Below are positions 51,165 to 58,852 of a stretch of 58,852 nt of DNA, in pieces. The notes beneath the pieces were generated by a model that saw only the letters and a program-made list of their open reading frames with translations, searched no databases and was not told where the DNA came from. A program made the position numbers and the translations under genes. Every line of letters starts with the position of its first letter. The stretch's first letter is position 1. This stretch comes from Gemmatimonadota bacterium (GTDB taxonomy: Bacteria > Gemmatimonadota > Gemmatimonadetes > Gemmatimonadales > GWC2-71-9), in assembly GCA_009692115.1 (NCBI GenBank), contig SHZU01000014.1:1-58852 (forward strand), in the 5' to 3' direction.

Positions 51165-51306
51165 TCGGGCTGTCCGATCGAAAGGTGGAGGTTGGCGGAG
51201 CCGCGATTAGACAAGATCAACCAAGGCCGACCCCCGTCAAGGGGCCAGCGTCGGAACACCGGCCCCGGAGTATCTTTGGTCTCTGAGTTCAACCCCATGG
51301 AGGGAC

Positions 51307-51735
51307 ATGGCTCCGGACCCCACCTCTCGCCTAGCAACGCTCCGCGACTTCGCCGCCCGCTACACCGCCGCCTGGTGCAGCCAGAGCGCTGCCAGCGTGG
51401 CCGCCTTCTTCTCGCCCACCGGCTCGCTCGCCATCAACGGCGCCGCCCCCGCCATCGGACGCGTAGCCATCACCGCCTCGGCGCAGGACTTCATGACCGC
51501 CTTTCCCGATCTGGTCGTGACGATGGACGATCTGATCGACGCCGACGCGCGGATCCGCTACCACTGGACCCTCACCGGCACCAACACCGGGCCCGGCGGC
51601 ACCGGGCACCGGGTCCGGATCAGCGGAGTCGAACGCTGGCAGATCGGGACCGACGGCTTGGTGGCCGAGTCCGCTGGAAGTTTCGACGCCGCCGAGTACC
51701 AGCGGCAAACCGAGCACGGGGTGGGAGCGACCTGA
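51307..51735 (+). CDS. SnoaL-like / NTF2-fold protein
   Basis: 142 residues with FAARYTAAWCSQSAASVAAF at the N-terminus, FMTAFPDLVVTMDDLIDADA in the middle and RIRYHWTLTGTNTGPGGTGH, which is the SnoaL polyketide-cyclase/ketosteroid-isomerase-like fold. No signal peptide. The function is open; many such proteins are small-molecule isomerases or dimerising binding proteins. It lies 88 bases before the next hydrolase. Confidence 0.75.
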   Translation: MAPDPTSRLATLRDFAARYTAAWCSQSAASVAAFFSPTGSLAINGAAPAIGRVAITASAQDFMTAFPDLVVTMDDLIDADARIRYHWTLTGTNTGPGGTGHRVRISGVERWQIGTDGLVAESAGSFDAAEYQRQTEHGVGAT

Positions 51736-51823
51736 CCGGGACGAAGCTCGTCGCGGGGTGGCCTGGCGGCGCGATACCCGTGGTGCCAGGTTAGGACATC
51801 ATCACTCTCCACCGGGATCGCCC

Positions 51824-53017
51824 ATGGCACCCTTGCTCCGCCTCGCCACGCTGCTGGCCATCGTTGGATTCCCTGGGTATGTCGCCGGCCAGCGACCGAC
51901 TTCGTCCGGATGGCCGGCCACCACACCAGCCGCCGCCGGCATCAACGGCCGGACGCTCGATAGCCTCGATGCCGAAATCACCCGCGGCGACTACGGGAAC
52001 GTCGACCGGATGCTGGTGATTCGGGGCGGCAAGATCGCCTTCGACAAGAGCTACCAGCATGACTACGCCACCATCTACGCCGACTCGGCCAAGACCAAGA
52101 ACGCCCTCAACGCCGGCGACCCGACCGGGCCCTACAATTATTTCAACCCCTGGTGGCATCCCTACTACCGGCGGGGCCGGCTCCACACCCTCCAGTCCGT
52201 CACCAAGACCATCACCTCGGTGGTCATCGGGACCGCCGTCCTCCGCGGCGATTTCCCCTCGGTCGACACCCCGGTCTTGAGCTTCTTCGATACCACCGCC
52301 ATCACCAATATCGACGACCGGAAGCGGCGAATGACCGTGCGGCATTTGCTCACCATGACCGGCGGCTTCGACTGGAACGAGAACCTGCCCTACATCGACC
52401 CCCGCAACAACGGCGCGGCGATGGAAGCGAGCCGGGACTGGGTCGAGTACACGATCAACCTGCCGATGGCCCGGGAACCCGGCGCGGAATTCAACTACAG
52501 CAGCGGCGAAACCGAACTCCTCGCTCATATTTTTCGGCGGGCCACCGGCCAGGACATCGAAGAGTACGCCGCCAAGCATCTGTTCGGACCGCTGGGCATC
52601 GCGGACTGGCATTGGAAACGGATTCCGACCGGCTTGATCGACACCGAAGGCGGTCTCTACCTCGAGGCCCGCGATCTCGCCAAGATCTGGCAACTGTTCC
52701 TCGGCGGCGGGGTGTGGCAGGGCACCAGGATCGTCTCGGCGGAGTGGGTCAAGGCGTCGGTCACGCCGGCGGTGCGAGCCGGGAACCGGGCCGGGACGCC
52801 CTACTACGGCCTCAAGTGGTGGCTCCACCAGAACCCGGCCGACACGACCAAGTTGGTCTGGTCGGGGTCGGGCTTCGGTGGCCAGCTTCCGATGGCGTTT
52901 CCGGAGCGCGACTTGGTGGTGGTGTTCAACGGATGGAACATCCTGCCCGGCGGCACATCGCTCCCGTTGCGGCGGGTCATGGAGCGGCTGGTGAAGGCGG
53001 TCCCGGTAGACCGCTAG
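51824..53017 (+). CDS. secreted serine hydrolase (beta-lactamase family)
   Basis: 397 residues from the ATG at 51824, signal peptide ending GYVAGQ. The nucleophile motif is Ser125-Val-Thr-Lys128, set later than in its neighbours because of an insert (YNYFNPWWHPYYRRGRLHT). The second motif is Tyr in FNYSSGE. The third motif is SGSGFGGQLPM, with Ser in place of His (WSGSG). This is the arrangement of 6-aminohexanoate-dimer hydrolase (NylB)-like enzymes. It lacks the DUF3471 tail. Confidence 0.86.
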   Translation: MAPLLRLATLLAIVGFPGYVAGQRPTSSGWPATTPAAAGINGRTLDSLDAEITRGDYGNVDRMLVIRGGKIAFDKSYQHDYATIYADSAKTKNALNAGDPTGPYNYFNPWWHPYYRRGRLHTLQSVTKTITSVVIGTAVLRGDFPSVDTPVLSFFDTTAITNIDDRKRRMTVRHLLTMTGGFDWNENLPYIDPRNNGAAMEASRDWVEYTINLPMAREPGAEFNYSSGETELLAHIFRRATGQDIEEYAAKHLFGPLGIADWHWKRIPTGLIDTEGGLYLEARDLAKIWQLFLGGGVWQGTRIVSAEWVKASVTPAVRAGNRAGTPYYGLKWWLHQNPADTTKLVWSGSGFGGQLPMAFPERDLVVVFNGWNILPGGTSLPLRRVMERLVKAVPVDR

Positions 53018-53063
53018 CGGATCGGCACCACGATCGCGTCCTGGCACCCCTAGGTGCATTGCC

Positions 53064-53478
53064 ATGAAGTCGTTCCCGGCCCTGCTCACCAAAGTCCGCG
53101 GGTGCACCATCTGCGCGGCGCATCTGCCCCACGGCGTCGGGCCGGTGCTCCAGATCCATCCCGAGGCGCGGGTCCTGATCGCGGGCCAGGCCCCGGGAAG
53201 CAAAGTCCATGCGACCGGGGTGCCGTTCGACGATCCGAGCGGCCGGCGACCTCCCGCCGAGACCGGAGTGTGCCCCCGCGTGGCGGAAGCCACTGCTCGA
53301 CCGACTCCGCCACCTCGAGCTGACCGAGACCGTGATGGCGTGGCGAACCTACGGCCCGTCCGCGATTCCCCTGCCCCACCCAAGCCCCCGCACCAACATC
53401 TGGCTCCGCCGGCATCCCTGGTTCGAGGCCGAGGTCATCCCGGCGCTGCGACGCCGCGTGTCGGCGGCGTTGAAGTAG
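53064..53478 (+). pseudogene. uracil-DNA glycosylase family gene with internal deletions
   Basis: Frame 1 (from 53064) reads VRGCTICAAHLPHGVGPVLQ and VLIAGQAPGSKVHATGVPFD, then DPSGRR. The sequence then continues in frame 2 as GDLPPRPECAPAWRKPLLDR, LELTETVMAWRTYGPSAIPL and PHPSPRTNIWLRRHPWFE. These are the beginning, middle and end of the small uracil-DNA-glycosylase-family proteins of about 190 residues. The FYDP...PMGFCYPG block is missing after SGRR, and the GQYA..WHL block is missing between LELT and ETV. At least two deletions and a frameshift make it non-functional. Confidence 0.75.
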
Positions 53479-53491
53479 AGTTCGCGCCGGA

Positions 53492-53692
53492 TCACCCACT
53501 GGCCCAGGCCTTCTTGATCCGGTCCTGCTTCACGCGGTGACGCCTGATCCGCTTGAGCAACGCGTGCGGGAACGGCTGATCGAGCGGGAACTTGAGATTG
53601 TCTTTCGGCCCGGCATCGATGAGGGTGGGCCGGACCGCGGCCGGGCAGGCTGCGATGTATTGGCTGATGCCTTCGGGTGCCTTGGAACTCAT
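53492..53692 (-). pseudogene. DUF1801 (YdhG-like) gene with its centre deleted
   Basis: The 66-codon frame joins MSSKAPEGISQYIAACPAAV, the family start, directly to LKFPLDQPFPHALLKRI and a basic tail, which is the family's end. The central half of a normal DUF1801 protein (about 60 residues, including the YGMP..Y region) is missing but the frame is kept. It converges with the uracil-DNA glycosylase remnant. Confidence 0.6.
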
Positions 53693-53808
53693 CGCCATGA
53701 TCATGCCCTATGGGAGAGCGGGACCGGAATATTTTACCCGGGGGAATCGGCGACAACCGGCAGAGCCCGGTACTACATTGAGTACCCATGAATCCCCCCA
53801 GAGAATCC

Positions 53809-55173
53809 ATGACCAGACGACTCGCCTGCCTGCTGCTGTTGGTGCCCGGTGCCCTCGCGGCCCAGCAACCCGCCGGCTCCTCCGCCCTGCTGGCCCGGAT
53901 CGACTCGATCGTCACGGCGGAGATGGCTCGCACCCAGACGCCGGGGGCCGCGGTTGCGGTTGAGCATCACGGCCAGATCTTGCTGGCCCGCGGCTTCGGG
54001 CTCGAGAACGTCGAGTCAAACTCCCGGACCAGCGCCGAGACCGTGTTCCGGATCGGGTCGGTCACGAAACAGTTCACGGCAGCCGCGATCATGCAACTAG
54101 TCGAGCAAGGCAAGATCGGGCTCGACGACGAGATGACCAAATACCTGCCCGACTATCCCACCCAGGGCAATCGGGTCACCATCCGCCACCTCCTGACCCA
54201 TACCTCGGGCATCAAGAGCTACACCAGCCTCGGCCCCAAATTCTGGAGCGAGTCGAGCCGGCTCGACCTCACCAACGACCAGATGCTCGCCCTGTTCAAG
54301 GACATGCCGTTCGACTTCAAACCCGGCGAGAAGTACGCCTACAACAACTCGGCCTTCTTTCTCCTCGGTGTGATCATCGAGAAGGTCACCGGGATGCCGT
54401 ACCGGAAGTATGTCGAGGAGAAAGTGTTCCAGCCTCTCGGCCTGGCGTCGAGCTCGTACTGTGACGATCGCGCCATCGTCCCCCACCGGGCCGCGGGGTA
54501 CGAGGCTGCCGCCGGCACGGTGTCCAACGCGGCGCCCTTGAGCCTCAACGTCCCCGGTGCCGCCGGATCGCTCTGCTCCACGGTCCTCGACTTGGTCCGG
54601 TGGCAGCGGGCGTTTGACGAGGCTCGTCCGGTCTCGGCGGCCTCGCGCGACCAGGTCCGAACCCCCGCCACCCTGAACGACGGCAAGCCGACCAGCTACG
54701 GGTTCGGCGTCAGCCTCCGGCCGTTCGAATCCCACCGGTCGTTCGCCCACAGCGGCGGGATCAACGGCTTTGCCTCGTGGCTGGCCCGTTACCCGGACGA
54801 CGAGTTGACCGTCACCGTACTCACCAACTCGGGCGGTGGACCGGCGGTCCGGATCGGTGAACTCGTGGCCCGCGTGGTGCTCGGCATGCCCTTGCCGACC
54901 ATGGCGGACCTACCGGTGCCGGCCGCCAATCGGGCGGAGTTGGTTGGGAAGTACGAGATGAGCGGCACGACGTTGGTCGTCACCGACGGCCCGCAGGGTC
55001 TCGACATTTCAATCGGCGGCGGCGCCCCGGGCCGCCTGCTATATCAGGGAAACGGCGAGTTTCGGATCAAGACCATGCCGGATGCGATCGTCCGGCTCGA
55101 TCGGGCCGCCGGAGCACGGCAGTTGGTCATCGTGCTCGGTGGGAGCCCGATGGTGGCAAAGCGGATTCCCTGA
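53809..55173 (+). CDS. secreted serine hydrolase (beta-lactamase family)
   Basis: 454 residues from the ATG at 53809 (53788 is an alternative). Signal peptide ends GALAAQQ. The nucleophile motif is Ser84-Val-Thr-Lys87, the second YNN in KYAYNNSAFFLLG and the third HSGG in FAHSGGINGFAS. DUF3471-like beta domain from VGKYEMSGTTLVV. It is the sixth serine hydrolase of this superfamily in the window. Confidence 0.87.
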   Translation: MTRRLACLLLLVPGALAAQQPAGSSALLARIDSIVTAEMARTQTPGAAVAVEHHGQILLARGFGLENVESNSRTSAETVFRIGSVTKQFTAAAIMQLVEQGKIGLDDEMTKYLPDYPTQGNRVTIRHLLTHTSGIKSYTSLGPKFWSESSRLDLTNDQMLALFKDMPFDFKPGEKYAYNNSAFFLLGVIIEKVTGMPYRKYVEEKVFQPLGLASSSYCDDRAIVPHRAAGYEAAAGTVSNAAPLSLNVPGAAGSLCSTVLDLVRWQRAFDEARPVSAASRDQVRTPATLNDGKPTSYGFGVSLRPFESHRSFAHSGGINGFASWLARYPDDELTVTVLTNSGGGPAVRIGELVARVVLGMPLPTMADLPVPAANRAELVGKYEMSGTTLVVTDGPQGLDISIGGGAPGRLLYQGNGEFRIKTMPDAIVRLDRAAGARQLVIVLGGSPMVAKRIP

Positions 55174-55187
55174 ACCGAGCGGAGTAG

Positions 55188-55493
55188 GCCGAGGTCTGCT
55201 ATCATCTCAATCAGGCAAAGGCGCGGTACCTCTTCGTCGGCGCCCGGGCGCTCCAACTCTGGGGCAGCGCCCGCGCCACCTGCGACATCGACATCCTGAT
55301 CGAGCCCACCGAGGAGAACGCTACCCGGGTCCTCGAGGCGCTCGGCCATGTCGGGTTCGGCTTTACCCGCGAATGGGCGGCCAAGGAGATCGTCGCCAAG
55401 TTCGGGACCATCATCGGAGATTCGCCGCGGGTCGACATTCTCGTCTTGGTGGAAATCAAGCGACTGCGCGGCACCCGGCCTCCGGAGCGATGA
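55188..55493 (+). pseudogene. remnant of a nucleotidyltransferase (AbiEii/DUF6036-like)
   Basis: The frame reads RYLFVGARALQLWGSARATC, DIDILIEPTEENATRVLEAL, IIGDSPRVDIL and then VLVEIKRLRGTRPPER and a stop. The G-[AG]-x-A...DIDI nucleotidyltransferase motif is intact. There is no ATG, GTG or TTG between the preceding stop (55185) and the motif, so the start is lost. The segment joining VDIL to LVEIKR, normally 40 or more residues, is absent. A third short gene in this area with a missing centre. Confidence 0.6.
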
Positions 55494-55513
55494 CCAAAAC
55501 CATGGAGCACTTC

Positions 55514-57736
55514 ATGAGTCGAGTCCAGCCATTCCTTTGGTGCCTGCTCTCCGCCCTCTCGGTCGCGAGCGCCGCCGCCCAGAGCAAGCCTACCATCGAT
55601 CAGTTCATGAGCCCCGGCTTCCCCTCCGAGCTAGTCTCCGCCCGGAAGGCCGACCGGATCGCCTGGCTCGCCGAGGAGCGGGGCCGCCGGAACGTCTTCA
55701 CCGCGGCGGCTCCGGCGTGGCAGCCGGTCCGGCTCACCAGCTTCATGAACGACGACGGGGTGGTGCTCTCGGATCTCGCGATTGCCGATGACGGCGCGAT
55801 CGTCTCGTTCGTCCGGGGGAGCGCTCCCAACCGGGAGGGCTGGGTCGCCAATCCGAGCAGCGATCCGCGGGGACCGGAGCGGGCCATCTGGGCCGCCCGG
55901 ACCAGTAGAGCCGGCGCCTGGCGCGTCATCGAAGGCGGCGCCCCGGTGCTCTCGCCCGACGGCCGCTCGATCGCGCTGGTCAGGGACGGGCAGATCGTGG
56001 TGGTGCCATCGAGCCGGACCGGGACCACGGCGGCGGTCGACAAGACCCTGCTCCCGACGATCAAAGCGTGGGGACGAAATGGGGGTCCGGAGTGGTCTCC
56101 GGATGGATCCAAGATCGCGTTCGTCAGCGTGCGCGACTATCACTCGCTGATCGGGGTCTACGACGTGCGAGCCCGGACCCTGGCCTACGCCTCGCCGAGC
56201 GTCGACTTCGACGCGAGCCCGACCTGGTCGCCCGATTCGAAGCGGATCGCGTTCATCCGGCGTCCGGGCACACCCTATGGCCAGCAGGCGGTGCCGGGGC
56301 TCCCGGGGATCATCTCGCAGGCCCCGCCGACCGCCGGGCAGCGGGCGGCCCGGGCCCCGAACAGCCGAGGCCCAGGTCAGGCGCCCGACTCCGACGAGAA
56401 GCCGGCCGACGGCCTCTACCGCGCCACCCTCAAGGGCGGCTACGGCCTGGCCCTCATGGTGGCGCCGATCACCGGCGACACCGGGGTCGAGGTCTGGCAC
56501 ACCCTGCCTAACGGCAAGACCTTCCAGGCCATTCAGCGAATTACCTGGGCGGGCTTAAGCCTGATCTTCCAGCAGGAGCCCGAGGAGTGGATCCGCTACT
56601 ACGCGGTGTCCGCCGGCGGCGGCACCACCACCCCGATCGAGCTGAGCCCCGGCGAAGGCGCCCTCGAAACCACGGACCTCTCCCCCGACGGCGCCACCCT
56701 CTACTACGCCAGCAACGCCCTGGACATCGACCGCCGCCACCTCTGGAAGGCACCGACCTCCGGAGGCCCGGCGGTCCGAATCACCCAGGGCGACGAGATC
56801 GAGATGTACCCCGCCGCCATCGCGTCCGGCCGCCAGGTCGCCGCTCTCACCGCTTCGGCCACCCGCCCGCTCTCGGTGAGCGTGATCGACATCGCAAGCG
56901 GCCGGGCGCGGGTCATTTATCCGATGTTGAGCAAAGAATTCCCGGTGGCGGAGTCCGTCGTACCGGAACCGGTGGTCCTCAAAGCGGCCGACGGGTTGAG
57001 CTTCCACAACCAGCTCTTCCTCCCCAAGGACCAGAAGCCGGGCCAAAAACGCCCCGCCATCATCTTCGTCCATGGCGGGCCCAGCCGGCAAATGCTCCTC
57101 GGCTACCACTACATGGACTTCTACCACTTTGCCTACGCCGTGAACCAGTGGCTCACGACCCAGGGCTACGTGGTGCTGTCGGTGAACTACCGGACCGGGA
57201 TCGGCTACGGGAAGACCTTCCGGACGGCTCCGAAGTCGGGGTGGCTCGGCAACGCCGAGTATCAGGACGTGGTCGCAGCGGGGAAATATCTCCAGCAGCG
57301 GGCCGATGTCGACCCGGCGCGAGTTGGGATCTGGGGGTTGTCGTATGGCGGGGTGCTGAGTTCGCAGGCACTGGCCCGAAACTCCGACATGTTCGCCGCC
57401 GGCGTCGACATGGCGGGCGTCCACCTCTGGGGCTCGACCCTCGACTCGACCGACGTCAGCTATCAATCGTCGGCCATCGCGGCCATCGATGGGTGGAAGT
57501 CGCCGGTGCTGATCTGGCACGGCGATGACGACCGAAACGTCCCATTCAGCCAGACCGTGGGGCTGGTCCAGCTCCTCCGGCAGAAAAACGTGCCCTACGA
57601 GTTGATCGTGGTGCCGGACGACACCCACGAGACCCTGATCTACGACCGGTGGATGTATCTCTGGGGCCGGATGGAGCGGTTCCTGAAGACGCATCTCTGG
57701 AACAAGCCTTCGGCCGCGACGGGATCGGGCCGATGA
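55514..57736 (+). CDS. secreted prolyl-oligopeptidase-family (S9) peptidase
   Basis: 740 residues from the ATG at 55514 (an ATG at 55490 overlaps the remnant's stop). Signal peptide ends SVASAAAQ. The N-terminal beta-propeller has repeats such as PEWSPDGSKIAFVS and PTWSPDSKRIAFIR. The hydrolase domain carries the catalytic Ser610 in WGLSYGG, the Asp in HGDDDRNVPF and His705 in DDTHE. It cleaves short peptides outside the cytoplasm, in keeping with the other secreted hydrolases. Its stop overlaps the CPBP gene start (ATGA). Confidence 0.9.
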   Translation: MSRVQPFLWCLLSALSVASAAAQSKPTIDQFMSPGFPSELVSARKADRIAWLAEERGRRNVFTAAAPAWQPVRLTSFMNDDGVVLSDLAIADDGAIVSFVRGSAPNREGWVANPSSDPRGPERAIWAARTSRAGAWRVIEGGAPVLSPDGRSIALVRDGQIVVVPSSRTGTTAAVDKTLLPTIKAWGRNGGPEWSPDGSKIAFVSVRDYHSLIGVYDVRARTLAYASPSVDFDASPTWSPDSKRIAFIRRPGTPYGQQAVPGLPGIISQAPPTAGQRAARAPNSRGPGQAPDSDEKPADGLYRATLKGGYGLALMVAPITGDTGVEVWHTLPNGKTFQAIQRITWAGLSLIFQQEPEEWIRYYAVSAGGGTTTPIELSPGEGALETTDLSPDGATLYYASNALDIDRRHLWKAPTSGGPAVRITQGDEIEMYPAAIASGRQVAALTASATRPLSVSVIDIASGRARVIYPMLSKEFPVAESVVPEPVVLKAADGLSFHNQLFLPKDQKPGQKRPAIIFVHGGPSRQMLLGYHYMDFYHFAYAVNQWLTTQGYVVLSVNYRTGIGYGKTFRTAPKSGWLGNAEYQDVVAAGKYLQQRADVDPARVGIWGLSYGGVLSSQALARNSDMFAAGVDMAGVHLWGSTLDSTDVSYQSSAIAAIDGWKSPVLIWHGDDDRNVPFSQTVGLVQLLRQKNVPYELIVVPDDTHETLIYDRWMYLWGRMERFLKTHLWNKPSAATGSGR

Positions 57737-58539
57737 CCCCGCCATCGATCAGCCGGGCGGCGCTGGCAACCTTCCTTTGCCTAACGTTCGCCCTGAGTGC
57801 GGTGTGGTGGTGGCTGGGCATCAGCGGCCGGATGGCCGAGGGCTCGTATATCTTCTTGCTGATGTGGTCGCCGGGGACGAGTGCCATCGTCACTCGGCTC
57901 ATCTTCCAGCGGAATCTCCGCGGGCAGGGCTGGCATCCCGGCGCCCCGCGGTGGCTGGCGCTCGGCTACTTCCTTCCGGTGGCTTACGCGATCGTGGCGT
58001 ATGGCGTCGTGTGGGGCGCGGGTCTCGGTGGGGTCGACTTGAGCCGGTTCACGACCCCGATCGCGACGTTCGTGTTCCTGGGCACGGCCCAGAGCGTGCT
58101 TGCCGCGACGGGGGAGGAACTGGGCTGGCGGGGTTTTCTGGTTCCGGCGCTGGCCGAGCGGTTTTCGCTGGCCAAGACGGCGATCATCAGCGGCGCGATC
58201 TGGTCGGCCTGGCATTACCCGCTCATCATCGGGGCCAACTACAACGCCGGCACCGCCACCTGGTGGGCCCTCGTCTGCTTCACCGTCATGGTGATCGGGC
58301 TCTCGTTTCCCCTCGCCTGGATGCGGCTCCGGTCGGGCAGTTTCTGGCCGGCGGCGCTGTTCCATGCGTCGCACAATTTGTTCATCCAGAGTTTTCTGGA
58401 CCGGGTGACGGTCGACACGGGTTCGACGCTCTGGTTGACGACCGAATTCGGGGCGGCGCTGGCGGTTACGGTGGGGGTGACGGCGTGGCTCTTCTGGCGC
58501 CGTCGCGACCAATCAGTCACCTTTTCGACAAGTGGCTGA
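57733..58539 (+). CDS. CPBP-family intramembrane metalloprotease (CAAX-type)
   Basis: 268 residues with about eight membrane segments. Motif 1 is Glu128-Glu129-x-x-x-Arg133 (GEELGWRGF), motif 2 the His in SAWHYPL and the last His in FHASHN. These are the residues of Rce1-type glutamic/metal proteases. Translationally coupled to the S9 peptidase, which suggests linked roles, but no substrate is evident. The C-terminus (RRRDQSVTFSTSG) overlaps the first bases of the integrase remnant in another frame. Confidence 0.85.
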   Translation: MTPPSISRAALATFLCLTFALSAVWWWLGISGRMAEGSYIFLLMWSPGTSAIVTRLIFQRNLRGQGWHPGAPRWLALGYFLPVAYAIVAYGVVWGAGLGGVDLSRFTTPIATFVFLGTAQSVLAATGEELGWRGFLVPALAERFSLAKTAIISGAIWSAWHYPLIIGANYNAGTATWWALVCFTVMVIGLSFPLAWMRLRSGSFWPAALFHASHNLFIQSFLDRVTVDTGSTLWLTTEFGAALAVTVGVTAWLFWRRRDQSVTFSTSG

Positions 58540-58772
58540 CGGTCGCCGAACAAGAGGCAAACCTTGAGAAGTTGGACGGGGGCCTCTGGCACCCCTACCG
58601 ACGAGCCTGGGCGACCAACCGGAAGCACCTTCCGATCAAGGACGTCGTAGCCGCCGGGGGGTGGGTTGACACCGAGACGCCGCTGACCTGCTACCAGCAG
58701 CCGGATACCGAAACGCTCCTCAGCGTAACCGCCGAAGAGCGTAAGGTCCGAGAGTTTGGAACTCGAGCCTAG
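58518..58772 (+). pseudogene. C-terminal remnant of a tyrosine recombinase (integrase)
   Basis: The frame reads HLFDKWLTVAEQEANLEKLD, HPYRRAWATNRKHLPIKDV, AAGGWVDTETPLTCYQQPD and ends VREFGTRA. The HPYRR box and the catalytic Tyr in TCYQQPD are the last motifs of phage-type integrases. The N-terminal two thirds are missing. It lies 37 bases from the tRNA 3' end and points toward it. Confidence 0.7.
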
Positions 58773-58809
58773 AAACTCAGCTCCAAACTCGTATCCGTTT
58801 CGTAAGTCA

Positions 58810-58852
58810 TCGGGACGGCGGGATTTGAACCCGCGACCCCCTGAACCCCATT
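58810..58852 (-). tRNA. tRNA-Pro(GGG), 3' part (cut by window edge)
   Basis: On the minus strand the sequence gives the anticodon loop ATGGGGT with anticodon GGG at 58849-58847, a stem TCAGG, variable loop GGGTC, T-arm GCGGG-TTCAAAT-CCCGC and acceptor CGTCCCG plus discriminator A at 58810. No CCA is encoded. The 5' half lies outside the window. Confidence 0.85.

Noticed and set aside
51791-53383. Long leftward open frame of 530 codons
   Set aside because: Antisense to a serine hydrolase with a full signal peptide and SVTK motif; its own translation has no recognisable motif.
1-58852. CRISPR array, insertion sequence with transposase, or intact prophage
   Set aside because: No regularly spaced repeats, transposase motifs or phage structural genes were seen; the only mobile-element trace is the integrase tail at 58518.

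Overview
The window is GC-rich (roughly two thirds G+C), densely coded DNA. The gene set fits a free-living soil or sediment member of the Gemmatimonadota or a close relative: a SusC/SusD outer-membrane pair, a DUF5916/CBM9 outer-membrane protein, many secreted beta-lactamase-fold serine hydrolases, an S9 peptidase and secreted amidohydrolases. This assignment is inferred from family content, not from a marker gene. No rRNA, CRISPR array or intact prophage is visible. A tRNA-Pro(GGG) 3' half is cut by the right edge.

Layout. (1) 1-640: a YheO-type regulator cut by the left edge and the tail of a broken amidohydrolase. (2) 699-16090: a catabolic island. A leftward operon runs APC permease, two hot-dog (MaoC-like) hydratases, SCP-x-type thiolase, SDR, BKACE (DUF849), IlvD-type dehydratase and a 3-hydroxyisobutyrate-dehydrogenase-like reductase. 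A rightward trio holds a class III aminotransferase, a hydroxypyruvate-isomerase-like protein and a tartrate/malate dehydrogenase. A second leftward operon holds another class III aminotransferase, another BKACE, an SDR and an enoyl-CoA isomerase-like protein. Together they look like pathways that transaminate an omega- or beta-amino acid, oxidise or cleave the beta-keto acid, and process CoA esters. (3) 16147-26617: an uptake and hydrolysis locus with a secreted amidase-CHRD fusion, SusD and SusC, and a divergent operon of MBL-fold hydrolase, MFS carrier and serine hydrolase. Both divergent promoters bordering it carry the same 14-bp palindrome and flank. (4) 26741-30035: a fadBA-like beta-oxidation pair. 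(5) 30116-30758: a VapBC toxin-antitoxin pair with a perfect operator dyad. (6) 31227-34059: serine hydrolase plus a D-aminoacylase-like protein. (7) 34412-38135: an ADP/ATP-carrier-like transporter, an aminotransferase and an SDR. (8) 38281-41571: a DUF5916 protein and a VOC protein. (9) 41621-43486: a cyclophilin-amidohydrolase fusion. (10) 43489-47976: a four-gene operon of APC permease, Ig/LVIVD-repeat protein, small protein and DUF4350-like protein. (11) 48082-58539: four more serine hydrolases, a SnoaL-like protein, an S9 peptidase and a CPBP protease. (12) 58518-58852: an integrase remnant beside the tRNA.

Three cross-cutting signals stand out. There are many gene remnants: amidohydrolase, metallophosphoesterase, atypical SDR, Gfo/Idh/MocA, uracil-DNA glycosylase, DUF1801, nucleotidyltransferase and integrase, several with the centre missing but both ends kept. 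The octamer CGTTAGGC/GCCTAACG recurs on both strands inside unrelated genes. Heptad CTCGGC tandem tracts sit at three gene ends.

The most unusual items are the cyclophilin-amidohydrolase fusion, the shared palindrome, the duplicated aminotransferase-BKACE modules and the concentration of secreted amide- or peptide-active enzymes.
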